64,000 nt of DNA from positions 1 to 64,000 of the forward strand of contig URPL01000003.1 in the NCBI GenBank assembly GCA_900549725.1. Reading direction: 5' to 3'. This document shows, in pieces, positions 33,110-42,539 of the stretch; within the stretch, counting starts at the first letter, position 1; each line of letters opens with the position of its first letter. Made by a program: the position numbers and the translations under genes. This stretch comes from an uncultured Eubacteriales bacterium. Its GTDB lineage: Bacteria > Bacillota > Clostridia > Oscillospirales > CAG-272. A model generated the notes under the pieces. That model was given only the letters and a program-made list of their open reading frames with translations. It was not told the DNA's origin and made no database searches.

Positions 33110-33310
33110 ATGGAATCTTTGAAAAAACGCAAAAAATCAAAAAATTATGACCCTTCCTCCATTCGTCAGCCGGGGGCGCGCGCCGTGGTACAGGGCTGGC
33201 GCGATTCGGAATTTCAGGTGGATCCTCTTGGCAGCTGGACGGGCAACACCGCGGCGACCAACCGCGGCGATCCGCCCCAGATTCCGCAGCAGGACGCGGA
33301 CGATTTATAA
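33110..33310 (+). CDS. Small conserved acidic-tailed protein
   Basis: A 66-residue hydrophilic protein: a lysine-rich start (KKRKKSKN), a central VDPLGSWTGN segment and an ending PQQDADDL. This PLGS-TG...QDADDL pattern recurs in small hypothetical proteins of Clostridia as I remember them, and supports a real gene. Function unknown. A GCGGGGA element precedes ATG 33110, 30 bases after spmB, so it may be co-transcribed with spmAB. Confidence 0.72.
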   Translation: MESLKKRKKSKNYDPSSIRQPGARAVVQGWRDSEFQVDPLGSWTGNTAATNRGDPPQIPQQDADDL

Positions 33311-33354
33311 GCCGCGCCCGCGCACAGCTGTAAAACACACAAAAAGACAGAAAG

Positions 33355-33396
33355 AGGCAGCGCCCCGATTGCTCGGAGCGCCGCCCTTCTTTTGTT
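33355..33396. terminator. Terminator after the spmAB unit
   Basis: GGCAGCGCC and the later GCGCCGCC arm form a GC stem with one mismatch around CCGATTGCTCGGA, followed on the plus strand by CTTCTTTTGTTTTG. It can also stop the convergent SLH gene. Confidence 0.65.
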
Positions 33397-33399
33397 TTG

Positions 33400-36300
33400 T
33401 CAGACACCCGGCCACTTATATTGGTCGAAATTATCATAGTTGAGAATCCGCTCAAAGGTCTCGGAGCCGACCTTGATCTGCTTGGTCACGATCTTCTCGC
33501 TGCCCTTCGCAACGGCAAGCTCATAAACATAGCCGTTTGCATATGCTTTTCCGCTGAGCGCCACGCCGTCAACGGTGACCTCCTTTTGCGCATCGGTAAA
33601 GATGCGGATGGTGCGGGTAGTGTCGTTTGTCACCTCGACCGCAACGATGGTCGCGCAATCGTCGCGCAGGATATCCTGCGCCAGAATGCGACGCATCTGT
33701 TCCATCAGCTCGGGGTTCTCGTGATCATACAGAGAGGTCAGATCGCGGTTTTTGCCCTCCTTGTAGAGCTGCTTATAGTAGGTATCCATCAGCGAATCCA
33801 CGGAATATTCCGTGATGCCGAGCGCATTCAGCGCAGTCTCGATCTTCTTCTCCGCCATTGCCAGATATTCAATATCCTCAAAGCCGTCGCGAATGGTTTC
33901 CAGCGTCAGCGTTGCAACGGGGATATTCTTATTCACATAGCCGTCGGCTGAAAGAAGCTTCTTATATTTTCCGTCGGCGTTGTATACAATGCTCGGGTCT
34001 CGCTTGGTTACATCCGTTTCGGTGCGGGTGACCGCGCGGACATATCCAGGCAGAACGATCTGTCCGTCGCCCGCATAAAGCCCTCTGCCGCCGCGGTAAT
34101 AGGTATAGGGGTCGGTCCAGGGGTCTTTATAAAGTCCCTTGTAATCGTCGCCGTCGGTATACCACATGGACATCTGGAAGTACCAGTCGCCTTGCACGCC
34201 GAAATCGCGCTGCATCCAGTGGATCATACGGGCGGACATGAGCCAGTCGACCAGCATATAGGTTGCTGCCGGCGGGTTCGGGTCGAGCGCGCCGTACCAC
34301 CATACCTGATAGCCGTTTGCGAGCTTATCGCGGATCCATGCTTCGCTGCCGACCTGTTGTCCCCATTGAGAGCTCGGTTCTTCAAACGCGCCCCACTTCG
34401 GGCAATAGCAGTTGATCGCCTTGAGATATTCCCCTTCCAATGCCGTTGTGGAAAGCGTGATGGCGTTTGGCATAAGCTGCTTGCGCGTCAATATGTTCTT
34501 CGCATCGATTTCATTATATCCGGTCTGCTCATCCAGCGCATAGTAAACCGCCTTGGAATCAAGTCCTTCCGCTTTCAGAGCATCGGCAAGCTTTACATCC
34601 CATTCGCTTGCGCCGCCCTGACCGTCGCCGAACCAACGTACCTGGAAGCAGGTCGTCTCGGGGCGCTCCACATATTCTTTGATATCGCTGACCCATTTTG
34701 CAATGGCTTCATCCGAGCAAAGACCGCCGTAAATCTGCTGATCCGTCGGCGGGTCAAACACCGTTACACGATATTTCTGCCCGAAATTGTAATAATCAAT
34801 ATTCAGCTGCAGCAGCTGCGCGTCTGTTTGTCTGACTCCAAACGTTCCCGGATAATAGGTTGCAACCGTATCATTTGCACGGCTTGCGGGTCGCGTCCCG
34901 GTGATCTCACCGTTGGCGTTACGCTGCGGGACGGTTTTCGTTTCGTTGAGATAACGGAATGCGCTGCGCACCGCTCTTTCGCGCGGCAGGGTGATATCCC
35001 ACACCTCGACCTCAACGGGAATTTTGATATCCGCGCCGCCGTCGTAATGAACGGTGACCGTTCCGGTATAGGTGCCGGCAGCCTGATTGAGATCGGAATA
35101 TACCGTGATCCAATAGCCCTGAAGATTGCCTGCGGCAATATCGCTCTTGCGGTTATCCTCGTAGTAATTCTCCCAGGTCTTTTCTTCATAGTCGATCGGC
35201 ACAAGGCCCATGGGATACATGCCGAGCGGGAATACGCCGAGCGACGTTGCCGTAGAGCCGTGCCACGGACCGGAATAGGTATATTTGTGCTCAATATAAT
35301 GCTGGCGATAGCATTCCACATCGGTCAGGGTATGGCCCTGCCCGTCGGTCAGAGCGGAAATTTCAAACCAGACGCCCGTCTGCGCTTTGTCAAACTGCAG
35401 CAGGAACTGCATGCCCTCGCCCTCATTGCGGGCAAGCTTTGCGCTGAGCTTTTTCACATCGTTTGCCGCGACGGAGGCATTCTGCATAAACTTTTCGGCA
35501 TTGGAAACGATGCGCACATAGGGGCTGAGCTCCTGCTCGCCGACCGTGCGGGTTTCCGTCTCACCGCAGCGGGAACAGGTGCGCTTTTCCGTGGTTGCAT
35601 CCACGGCGGTCCATTCGCCCCATGCATGCCCGAGCGGATCGATCACGGTAGATTCCACCTTATAATCACATCTTGTGCAATGCTCACCCTTGGTAGCACC
35701 CGGCTCGGTACAGGTAGCATCCCTGGCTTCGACATCAACAACAATGTCATGTCCGAGCGGATCGAGCACAGTGGATTCTACCTTATAATCACATCTTGTG
35801 CAATGCTCTCCCTTTGTGGCACCCGGCTCGGTACAGGTAGCATCCCTGGCTTCGACATCAACAACAATGTCATGTCCGAGCGCAGGAATCAGCTGCTGCG
35901 GCTTCAGAACCGTATTGCAGCGCGCGCAGTGCTCGCCGGCGGTAAGTCCTGTCCTGGTGCAGGTCGGCTCCACGGCAGCATCCGTGACCGCATCATGCCC
36001 AAGCGCGGGCACTTTCGTCTGCTCCACGCGGTAATCGCATCTTGTGCAATGTTCGCCTGCGGTTACCCCGTCCTCGGTGCAAGTAGGTGCAACCGCGGCA
36101 TCGGCAACAATGTCATGTCCAAGCGCAGGAATCGCAGTGGATTCTACCTTATAATCGCATCTTGTACAGTGCTCGCCCCTGGTTGTGCCCGCTTCGGTAC
36201 AGGTCGCAGTCTTCGCTTCGACATCAACGACAATGTCATGTCCGAGCGCGGGAATCAGCTGCTGCGGCTTCAGAACCGTATTGCAGCGCGCGCAGTGCTC

Positions 36301-37155
36301 ACCGGCAGAAAGCCCTGTCTTGGTGCAGGTTGGCTCCACGGCAGCATCCGTGACCGCATCATGCCCGAGCGCCGGAACGGTTTCCTGCGCCTTGAGAATC
36401 TTGCCGCATACGGAGCAATGCTCCCCCTCGGTCAGCCCGTCTTCGGTACATGTAGGCGCAACTGCCGCATCAATTACAAGCACATGCTCATGCGGTAAAT
36501 CGGGATCTACCGGCTGATCCGGCTGCATCACATTTTCAATAAAACGCATCAGAATGGAGGCAACCTGCGCGCGGGTCGCACTTGCCTGCGGCGCAAGCGT
36601 GTAAACATCGCCTTGCTTGTTGCCGGAAATGATACCGGCGGCAACCGCCCAGGCAACCGCCTTTTCGGACCAATGCTGCACCTTGCCCGCATCTGCAAAG
36701 GAAGCAAGAGATGCGCCCGGTGCAAGCTCAATACCCTTATATATTGCATAGCGCATCATCAGGGACGCCATCTGCTCGCGGGTGATGCTGTCATCCGGCG
36801 CAAAGGTCCCGTTCGGGAATCCGCTGACAATTTCTTTGGACGCCGCCCAAAGAACACCGCTTGTATACCATTTCCCGTTCTGTACATCGGAGAACGGGTT
36901 AGTGCTCGGCGCCTCGGGACGGCCCTCCAGCCGCCACAGCACACTGACAAGCATCGCTCTTGTCATCGGCGCATTTGGCTCAAATGTCGTCGTTGTTACG
37001 CCGGCAAAAAGCTCTTTCTCATATACATATTGCACCGCTTCATAATACCACATGTCTGCCCTGACATCGGTAAAGGGCAGCTCCGCAGCACTGCCGACAA
37101 TCGTCAAAACAGCCAGCAAGAGCGCAATCAGCATGGGAAACCATTTTCTTTTCAT
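33400..37155 (-). CDS. SLH-domain surface protein with cysteine-rich repeats and a DUF4091/GH123-like catalytic region
   Basis: A 1,251-residue exported protein. A signal peptide (1-24) is followed by three SLH domains (about 25-80, 86-146, 150-207), which anchor to pyruvylated wall polymer. Residues 222-510 hold seven units of about 41 residues with pattern ATCTExGxxxGEHCxRC...PALGHD, plus a divergent eighth. The rest (about 545-1251) matches DUF4091 glycosidases: a beta-sandwich WITVYSDLNQAAGTYTGTVTV, a TIM-barrel-like region, the PYTYYRGGRGLYAGDGQIVLPGY segment and LETIRDGFEDIEYL. Related GH123 enzymes act on beta-GalNAc, so a host glycan target is plausible but inferred. AGAGG before ATG 37155 sets the start. 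Confidence 0.88.
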   Translation of the reverse strand: MKRKWFPMLIALLLAVLTIVGSAAELPFTDVRADMWYYEAVQYVYEKELFAGVTTTTFEPNAPMTRAMLVSVLWRLEGRPEAPSTNPFSDVQNGKWYTSGVLWAASKEIVSGFPNGTFAPDDSITREQMASLMMRYAIYKGIELAPGASLASFADAGKVQHWSEKAVAWAVAAGIISGNKQGDVYTLAPQASATRAQVASILMRFIENVMQPDQPVDPDLPHEHVLVIDAAVAPTCTEDGLTEGEHCSVCGKILKAQETVPALGHDAVTDAAVEPTCTKTGLSAGEHCARCNTVLKPQQLIPALGHDIVVDVEAKTATCTEAGTTRGEHCTRCDYKVESTAIPALGHDIVADAAVAPTCTEDGVTAGEHCTRCDYRVEQTKVPALGHDAVTDAAVEPTCTRTGLTAGEHCARCNTVLKPQQLIPALGHDIVVDVEARDATCTEPGATKGEHCTRCDYKVESTVLDPLGHDIVVDVEARDATCTEPGATKGEHCTRCDYKVESTVIDPLGHAWGEWTAVDATTEKRTCSRCGETETRTVGEQELSPYVRIVSNAEKFMQNASVAANDVKKLSAKLARNEGEGMQFLLQFDKAQTGVWFEISALTDGQGHTLTDVECYRQHYIEHKYTYSGPWHGSTATSLGVFPLGMYPMGLVPIDYEEKTWENYYEDNRKSDIAAGNLQGYWITVYSDLNQAAGTYTGTVTVHYDGGADIKIPVEVEVWDITLPRERAVRSAFRYLNETKTVPQRNANGEITGTRPASRANDTVATYYPGTFGVRQTDAQLLQLNIDYYNFGQKYRVTVFDPPTDQQIYGGLCSDEAIAKWVSDIKEYVERPETTCFQVRWFGDGQGGASEWDVKLADALKAEGLDSKAVYYALDEQTGYNEIDAKNILTRKQLMPNAITLSTTALEGEYLKAINCYCPKWGAFEEPSSQWGQQVGSEAWIRDKLANGYQVWWYGALDPNPPAATYMLVDWLMSARMIHWMQRDFGVQGDWYFQMSMWYTDGDDYKGLYKDPWTDPYTYYRGGRGLYAGDGQIVLPGYVRAVTRTETDVTKRDPSIVYNADGKYKKLLSADGYVNKNIPVATLTLETIRDGFEDIEYLAMAEKKIETALNALGITEYSVDSLMDTYYKQLYKEGKNRDLTSLYDHENPELMEQMRRILAQDILRDDCATIVAVEVTNDTTRTIRIFTDAQKEVTVDGVALSGKAYANGYVYELAVAKGSEKIVTKQIKVGSETFERILNYDNFDQYKWPGV
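35626..36492 (-). repeat. Seven in-frame tandem repeats of about 123 bp inside the SLH protein gene
   Basis: Each unit encodes about 41 residues beginning GHD and containing TCTE, GEHC and a following Cys. Units at about 35,634-35,757 and 35,758-35,880 are almost identical at base level, and two units near 35,881-36,003 and 36,241-36,363 share long stretches, indicating recent duplication in alternating types. The locus could change copy number by recombination. Confidence 0.9.
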
Positions 37156-37201
37156 GCATGTACCTCTCTGATCAAAAAATTGCAAACAATCCTCTAAGAT
37201 A

Positions 37202-37231
37202 AATATACCACAGAACCCGACATTTCGTCAA
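37202..37231 (-). promoter_or_regulatory. Promoter of the SLH protein gene
   Basis: On the minus strand TTGACG (37231-37226) and TATATT (37207-37202) are 18 bases apart. Confidence 0.75.
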
Positions 37232-37282
37232 GATTTTTTATGCAATTTTTACAGCTGTTTGCCGCAGGAAATAATTGCTGCA

Positions 37283-37318
37283 CAAAAAAGCTTCCGATGC
37301 CCGCAGGCATCGGAAGCT
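37283..37318 (-). terminator. Terminator of the xpt-bmp-nupOPQ operon
   Basis: On the minus strand AGCTTCCGATGC and GCATCGGAAGCT form a perfect 12-base stem with a six-base loop followed by TTTTTT. Confidence 0.93.
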
Positions 37319-37324
37319 GTAGCT

Positions 37325-38314
37325 TTATCGGTCTTCTCTGAAGTAATTTTGCCCCAGGTGCGCCGGTGGCTGATTCTCTTTTTTCCCCATCATGGAGATC
37401 ACGATGAGAACCAGAATCGTAACCAGATACGGCGCCATTTTGAACAGCTCCTGCGCCGCAACGCCAAGGCCCGTGATATAATTGTTGACGATATACAGCC
37501 CGCCAAACAGGATTGAGCCGACAATGGCAAAGCGCGGACGCCACACGGCAAAAATGACAAGGGCAATGGCAAGCCAGCCACGGTCGCCAAAGGCATCGTT
37601 GGACCAGATACCGTTGGCATAGTCCATTACATAGTACAGCCCGCCGAGTCCCGCAATTGCGCTCCCAATACAGGTTGCGGCATATTTATAGCGGTTGACA
37701 TCCACCCCTGCGGCATCAGCCGTTGCCGGGTTTTCGCCCACGGCGCGCAGATGCAGCCCCACGCGCGTATGCGTGAGCACATGCCCCGAAACAAGGGCGA
37801 TGATAATCGCAAGATATGCCAAAAAGCCATAGGAGAGAAACACCTCTCCAAACCATCCGCACTGATCGGCAAAGGGCAGCTTGGCTGCAAAAAACGAAGA
37901 GGTGCGGCTCAGAGAAACGGAGGGCAGATCGCTGCCGGTAAGCTTAATCAGAGAGCCGCCGAAAAAGTTTCCGAACCCCACGCCGAAGGTCGTCATGGCA
38001 AGACCGGTCACATTCTGATTAGCGCGCAGCGTAACGGTGAGAAAGCAATAAAGAAGCCCCATGAGCGTTGCTCCGAGCAGGCAGCATAAAAGCGGAATCA
38101 GAATGCCGAGCACGGGCGACATATCCTGTGTATGCCCGACATATGCATTTTCATACAGAAACGCGCCGATCACGCCGCTGATCCCGCCGACATACATGAT
38201 CCCCGGGATTCCGAGGTTCAGATGCCCGCTTTTTTCCGTCAGGATTTCGCCCGTTGAACCGTAAAGCAGCGGTATGCCCTGCATCACGGCGCGATGAATG
38301 ATTGCTGCAATCAT
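37325..38314 (-). CDS. Nucleoside-type ABC transporter permease (NupQ-like)
   Basis: A 329-residue permease of the BPD_transp_2 family with about nine helices. Typical elements are ILTEKSGHLNLGIPGIM near the start, NQNVTGLAMTTFGVGFGNFFGG, and the cytoplasmic coupling segment HLRAVGENPATADAAGVDVNRYKY. It overlaps the preceding permease gene by four bases. As part of an operon under a guanine-sensing riboswitch, it probably imports purine nucleosides. Confidence 0.9.
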   Translation of the reverse strand: MIAAIIHRAVMQGIPLLYGSTGEILTEKSGHLNLGIPGIMYVGGISGVIGAFLYENAYVGHTQDMSPVLGILIPLLCCLLGATLMGLLYCFLTVTLRANQNVTGLAMTTFGVGFGNFFGGSLIKLTGSDLPSVSLSRTSSFFAAKLPFADQCGWFGEVFLSYGFLAYLAIIIALVSGHVLTHTRVGLHLRAVGENPATADAAGVDVNRYKYAATCIGSAIAGLGGLYYVMDYANGIWSNDAFGDRGWLAIALVIFAVWRPRFAIVGSILFGGLYIVNNYITGLGVAAQELFKMAPYLVTILVLIVISMMGKKENQPPAHLGQNYFREDR

Positions 38315-39468
38315 GCCTGTCCCCCCTTTGCCCTGCTTTGCCCGGTTCCGAGCGTCGGCTTTTCCTTTGCGCGGAGTACGATGCGATAATTAATGAAAAA
38401 TTCACACCCGATGATAAAGAAAATAATAATGCCTGTAATGATCTCCGAGAAGGAATCGTTGAGTGAGAATTTGGAACTGATCTCTCCTGCGCCCTTTTGC
38501 AAAAAGATGATCAGAAACGAGGTCAGAACCATATAAAACGGATTGAATTTGCCGAGCCAGGAAACCAAAATTGCCGTAAATCCCTGACCGCCGACGGTAT
38601 GCGTAGAAACGGTGTGGTCGATCCCGAGGACCAGCAGCGCCCCGGCAAGCCCGCAGACCGCGCCCGAGAGAAGCATGGTGCGGATCACTACCTTTTTGAC
38701 ATTGATGCCGATATAACGTGCGGTATTTTCGCTCTCACCGACCACGGAAATCTCATAGCCGTGCTTGGAATATTTCAGATAAATAAACATGGCAAGCGTC
38801 AGCACTGCAGCAATGAGGATGCTCAGCAGATATTTGTTGCCGATTTGCGGCAGCCAACCGATTTTTGTCGTTGCGTTGATCATGCCGATCTGTCCCGAGC
38901 CCTTGGGCACCGCCCAAAGAATCGAAAAATAAGAAACAAGCTGAATGGCGATATAGTTCATCATCAGCGTAAACAGCGTTTCGTTTGTACCGAAGCGCGC
39001 CTTGAACAGCGCAGGAATCAACGCCCACACAGCCCCTGCCGCGACCGCCGCAGCGATCGATACCGCAAGCACCGCCCACGCGGGAATTTTATCCGCAAGC
39101 TTCAGCATGCAGGCAGCGCCTGCCATACCGGCAATAAGCACCTGCCCCTCAGCCCCCGTGTTCCAAAAGCGCATCTTGAATGCAGGGGTCACCGCAAGCG
39201 CAATGCAAAGCAGCACCGCAGTGCCCTGAAGCAGCGTCCAGATGCGGCGCGGTGTGCCGAACGACCCCTCGATCATCGTTGCATATACCGCAAGCGGGTT
39301 CTCCCCCGTGAGCAAAAGCGTGACAAGTCCGCCGAAAATCAGCGCGGCGACAACCGCCAAAATGCGAATCAGCCATGCCTGCCAAAACGGAATGGCAGAC
39401 CGCTTGACAATATGCAAAAGCGGCTCATGCTGCTTTTTTACCGGTTGCTTTGTCTTTTGTTCCGTCAT
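38311..39468 (-). CDS. Nucleoside-type ABC transporter permease (NupP-like)
   Basis: A 385-residue permease of the same family as its neighbour, with a longer N-terminal cytoplasmic tail (about 1-28) and about ten helices. FWNTGAEGQVLIAGMAGAA, ETLFTLMMNYIAIQL, VGESENTARYIGINVKKV and GQGFTAILVSWLGKFNP are characteristic. ATG 39468 overlaps the ATPase stop (ATGA). The two permeases form the membrane channel of one transporter. Confidence 0.92.
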   Translation of the reverse strand: MTEQKTKQPVKKQHEPLLHIVKRSAIPFWQAWLIRILAVVAALIFGGLVTLLLTGENPLAVYATMIEGSFGTPRRIWTLLQGTAVLLCIALAVTPAFKMRFWNTGAEGQVLIAGMAGAACMLKLADKIPAWAVLAVSIAAAVAAGAVWALIPALFKARFGTNETLFTLMMNYIAIQLVSYFSILWAVPKGSGQIGMINATTKIGWLPQIGNKYLLSILIAAVLTLAMFIYLKYSKHGYEISVVGESENTARYIGINVKKVVIRTMLLSGAVCGLAGALLVLGIDHTVSTHTVGGQGFTAILVSWLGKFNPFYMVLTSFLIIFLQKGAGEISSKFSLNDSFSEIITGIIIFFIIGCEFFINYRIVLRAKEKPTLGTGQSRAKGGQA

Positions 39469-41036
39469 TGTGCCGCGCCCCCTTCCGTTTGCGGTGCGGC
39501 AGGACGCCTGCCTGCCGTCATCATTTTTCCGATTTCCTCCTTCGTCGCCCGTGCGCCGTCCACAAGTCCCGTTACTCTGCCCGAGCCGATCACAAGGATT
39601 CTGTCGCAAAGCTCCAGCAAAACATCAAGATCCTCGCCGACAAAAATCACGGCGACGCCCCGCTGCTTTTGCGCATTGAGTAAATTATAGATCATGTAAG
39701 AGGAGTTGATGTCCAGCCCGCGCACGGGGTAGGCAGCCATAAGCACCGTCGGCGCCGCGGCAATTTCCCGCCCGACAAGCACCTTTTGCACATTGCCGCC
39801 TGAAAGGCGCCGCACCGGCGTTGCAACACTCGGCGTTACAACCTCCAGCTCTTTTATGATCTTCTGCGCAAGATCCTTAGGCGGACGGCGGCGCAAAAAG
39901 CCGCCTCTGCCGCGCCGATAGCTGCGCAGCATCATATTATCCGTGATATCCATATTGCCGACAAGCCCCATGCCAAGGCGATCCTCCGGCACAAAGGAAA
40001 GGCGCACGCCGAGCTCGCGAATCTGCAGCGGCGTTTTGTCGCGCAGGTTCTCGGTCTTGCCGCTGATCGGATCCAAATACAGAATTTCGCCGTCATGGAC
40101 CTGCGCAAGCCCCGCAATCGCCTCCAGAAGCTCACGCTGACCGCTGCCCGCAATGCCTGCAATGCCGAGAATCTCGCCGCTGCGTGCCGTAAAGGAAACA
40201 TCATCCAGCAGCCTGATGCCCTCGCGGCTGATACAGCCAAGATGCTTTACCACAAGGCGATCCGTCGTATTCTGCACCGCGGTGCGTTCAATGTTCAGAT
40301 CCACTTTCTTTCCCACCATCATTTCGGTGAGATCTCCCTCAGTGGTATCGGCTGTGTTGACCGTGCCGATATATTCACCGCGGCGCAGCACGCTCACGCG
40401 GTCGGAAAGGCTCATCACCTCATGCAGCTTGTGTGTGATGATGATAATGGTTTTCCCGTCGTCGCGCATGCGGCGCAGCACACGGAAGAGTTTTTGTGTT
40501 TCCTGCGGAGTGAGCACCGCCGTCGGCTCGTCCAGAATCAGAATATCCGCGCCACGGTAAAGAACCTTGATAATCTCCACCGTCTGCTTTTCCGAAACGG
40601 ACATTTCATAGATTTTCTTATTCGGTGCAAGCTCAAAGCCGTATCGCTCGCTGATTGCAGCGACTCTCTGCGCAGCACTTTTGAGATCAAGGCGGCCGTC
40701 ATCCTTCAGCCCCAGCACGATGTTTTCCGCTGCGGAAAATACGTCCACCAGCTTGAAATGCTGATGGATCATGCCGATGCCGTAGGAAAAGGCATCCTTG
40801 GGAGAGCGGATCACCGCCTCCTTGCCGTCGATAAAGATCTGACCGCTGTCCGGATAATAAATCCCGGCGATCATATTCATCAGAGTTGTTTTTCCGCTTC
40901 CGTTTTCGCCCAAAATCGAGAGAATTTCGCCGCGATATGCGACAAGACTTACATTGCGGTTTGCAATAACCTTACCGAAGGTCTTTGTAATGCCGCGCAG
41001 TTCAATTGCAGGAATTTTTTCCGTCTGCAGTTCCAT
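39465..41036 (-). CDS. Nucleoside-type ABC transporter ATPase with two NBDs (NupO-like)
   Basis: A 523-residue protein with two ATP-binding cassettes. The first has Walker A LGENGSGKTTL (about 43-53), MSVSEKQTVEI signature and ILILDEPTAVLTPQE. The second has GIAGSGQRELLEAIAG in place of a classical Walker A, RLSGGNVQKVLVGRE and the relaxed Walker B TVLMAAYPVRGLD. This asymmetry is normal in the sugar/nucleoside importers (MglA, YufO/NupO). GGAG lies seven bases before ATG 41036. Confidence 0.94.
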   Translation of the reverse strand: MELQTEKIPAIELRGITKTFGKVIANRNVSLVAYRGEILSILGENGSGKTTLMNMIAGIYYPDSGQIFIDGKEAVIRSPKDAFSYGIGMIHQHFKLVDVFSAAENIVLGLKDDGRLDLKSAAQRVAAISERYGFELAPNKKIYEMSVSEKQTVEIIKVLYRGADILILDEPTAVLTPQETQKLFRVLRRMRDDGKTIIIITHKLHEVMSLSDRVSVLRRGEYIGTVNTADTTEGDLTEMMVGKKVDLNIERTAVQNTTDRLVVKHLGCISREGIRLLDDVSFTARSGEILGIAGIAGSGQRELLEAIAGLAQVHDGEILYLDPISGKTENLRDKTPLQIRELGVRLSFVPEDRLGMGLVGNMDITDNMMLRSYRRGRGGFLRRRPPKDLAQKIIKELEVVTPSVATPVRRLSGGNVQKVLVGREIAAAPTVLMAAYPVRGLDINSSYMIYNLLNAQKQRGVAVIFVGEDLDVLLELCDRILVIGSGRVTGLVDGARATKEEIGKMMTAGRRPAAPQTEGGAAQ

Positions 41037-41155
41037 GCGTTTTCTCCGTTCTGCATCATTCGTTTTTTGTTCTTTGGGAAAGCAACGGCGCAAATCGTTT
41101 TTTTGCCTGTCGCCTCATTTATGCCGTTGATTTTTCGAAGAACGCCTTTCAATGG

Positions 41156-41195
41156 AAAAAGGGCATGGGGTTGCCGCGAGGTGCGGCAGCCCCAT
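41156..41195 (-). terminator. Intra-operon terminator between bmp and nupO
   Basis: On the minus strand ATGGGGCTGCCGC and GCGGCAACCCCAT form a 13-base stem with one mismatch, followed by GCCCTTTTT. It probably lets only part of the transcripts continue, giving more binding protein than ATPase. Confidence 0.75.
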
Positions 41196-41215
41196 ACTGC
41201 ATCTTTGTTTCTCAA

Positions 41216-42472
41216 TCAGTTGCTGCCGTAGTTGCGGTCGAGCAGCGTGATACCGTCGATCTCCACTGCAAAATAGGGAGCGCTGCGGTATTCGGACTCA
41301 TGGAAATACCCGTCGGAAATTGCTTCTGTGTCGGGCGTATATTCCGCATCGGTATCAACGTCAGCCATGTAGGAGGTCAGCTTCTCTCCGCCCACGGTGA
41401 AGGTGTCGATATCAAATACCTTAACGGAGCCGTCTTCCAGCTTCTTCATAGCTGCGTCAATCGCTTCCTGCGTGCCCTTTGCGGCTGCCTTTTCATTGAC
41501 CTCGGTCAGAACAACGGCGCCCTCTTTCAAACCATAGCAAGAATCGGTATCGATTGCTTTGCCTTCCTTGACGCAGTTGATCATGTAGGTCATATACGGT
41601 GTCCAGTCAATACGGGAGGAAACGATAAAGGTGTTGGGACAAGCGGCAACGGTGCTGCCGTTGTAGGAAACATTGGGGACATTTTCATTTTCGCAAGCGG
41701 TGGGAGCGCCCATGGAGTCGGCATGCTGGCTGATCAGAACGCACTTTTCATTCCGAATCAGAGCGGTAGCGGCTTCCTTTTCCTTTGCTTCGTCATACCA
41801 GGAACCGGTGAACTTGACCTTCATCGTAGCGCTCTTGCAAACGGAGCGAACGCCGAGGAAGAAAGAGGTGTAGCCGGAGATAACTTCCGCATAAGTGAAT
41901 GCGCCGACATAGCCGATCACGGCCTGCTCGGGGGTGATGGTGCCTGCCTCGATCATCTCGTTGAGCTTCATGCCTGCGGCAATACCTGCAAGATAGCGGC
42001 CCTCATAGATGGAAGCGAATGCGTTATGGAAGTTTGCAACCTTTTCGGTGTGTGCCGTGGTGCCGGTCGCATGGCAGAACTGCACATCGGGATATTCTTT
42101 TGCAGCCTGGAGCATGAAGGATTCATGACCGAAGGAGTCTGCGAAAACGGCGCTGCAGCCGGCATCTGCCAGGTCGCAGGCAGCTTCATATGCCGCGCTG
42201 TTCTCGGGGACATTCTTCTTCATCACGATCTCTGCGCCGGTTGCTTCGCAAGCAGCCTGAGCAGCATCGAGGAAGTTCTTGTCATAGGTGGAATTTTCAT
42301 CATGCAGGAAAATGAAACCGATCTTAACCTTCTTGCCATCGGTCTTTGCGGAATCGGACACCTTGTCGGAGCCGTCCTTGGAATCATCGGGCGTGTCTTT
42401 GCCGCAACCGACGAGCGCAGCCATGGAGAACACCATCACCACAGCAAGCAACAGAGCGAGAAACTTTTTCAT
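41216..42472 (-). CDS. BMP family nucleoside-binding lipoprotein (NupN/BmpA-like)
   Basis: A 418-residue lipoprotein (ALVGC, Cys23) with the basic membrane protein fold. Visible elements are KIGFIFLHDENSTYDKNFLDAAQAA, the DLADAGCSAVFADSFGHE segment, ASIYEGRYLAGIAAGM and the VIGYVGAFTYAEVISGYTSFFLGVRSV block. BMP proteins bind nucleosides. It follows xpt by 67 bases and precedes the ATPase/permease genes, so it is the substrate receptor of the transporter. GGAGGAAA precedes the ATG. Confidence 0.93.
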   Translation of the reverse strand: MKKFLALLLAVVMVFSMAALVGCGKDTPDDSKDGSDKVSDSAKTDGKKVKIGFIFLHDENSTYDKNFLDAAQAACEATGAEIVMKKNVPENSAAYEAACDLADAGCSAVFADSFGHESFMLQAAKEYPDVQFCHATGTTAHTEKVANFHNAFASIYEGRYLAGIAAGMKLNEMIEAGTITPEQAVIGYVGAFTYAEVISGYTSFFLGVRSVCKSATMKVKFTGSWYDEAKEKEAATALIRNEKCVLISQHADSMGAPTACENENVPNVSYNGSTVAACPNTFIVSSRIDWTPYMTYMINCVKEGKAIDTDSCYGLKEGAVVLTEVNEKAAAKGTQEAIDAAMKKLEDGSVKVFDIDTFTVGGEKLTSYMADVDTDAEYTPDTEAISDGYFHESEYRSAPYFAVEIDGITLLDRNYGSN

Positions 42473-42539
42473 TTTGTCTTTCCTCCTGCCTTTCGGCTTT
42501 TGTTTTTGGGATTTATAAAAAGGGGTTTGCGCGCAATGT

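Noticed and set aside
35626..36492. Regular 123-bp repeats suggestive of a CRISPR or satellite array
   Set aside because: Units are in frame, lack unique spacers and encode a consistent protein motif.
34192..36498. 768-codon plus-strand frame opposite the SLH protein gene, with repeated segments
   Set aside because: The repeats are the reverse complement of the SLH gene repeats; the peptide has no recognisable domain.
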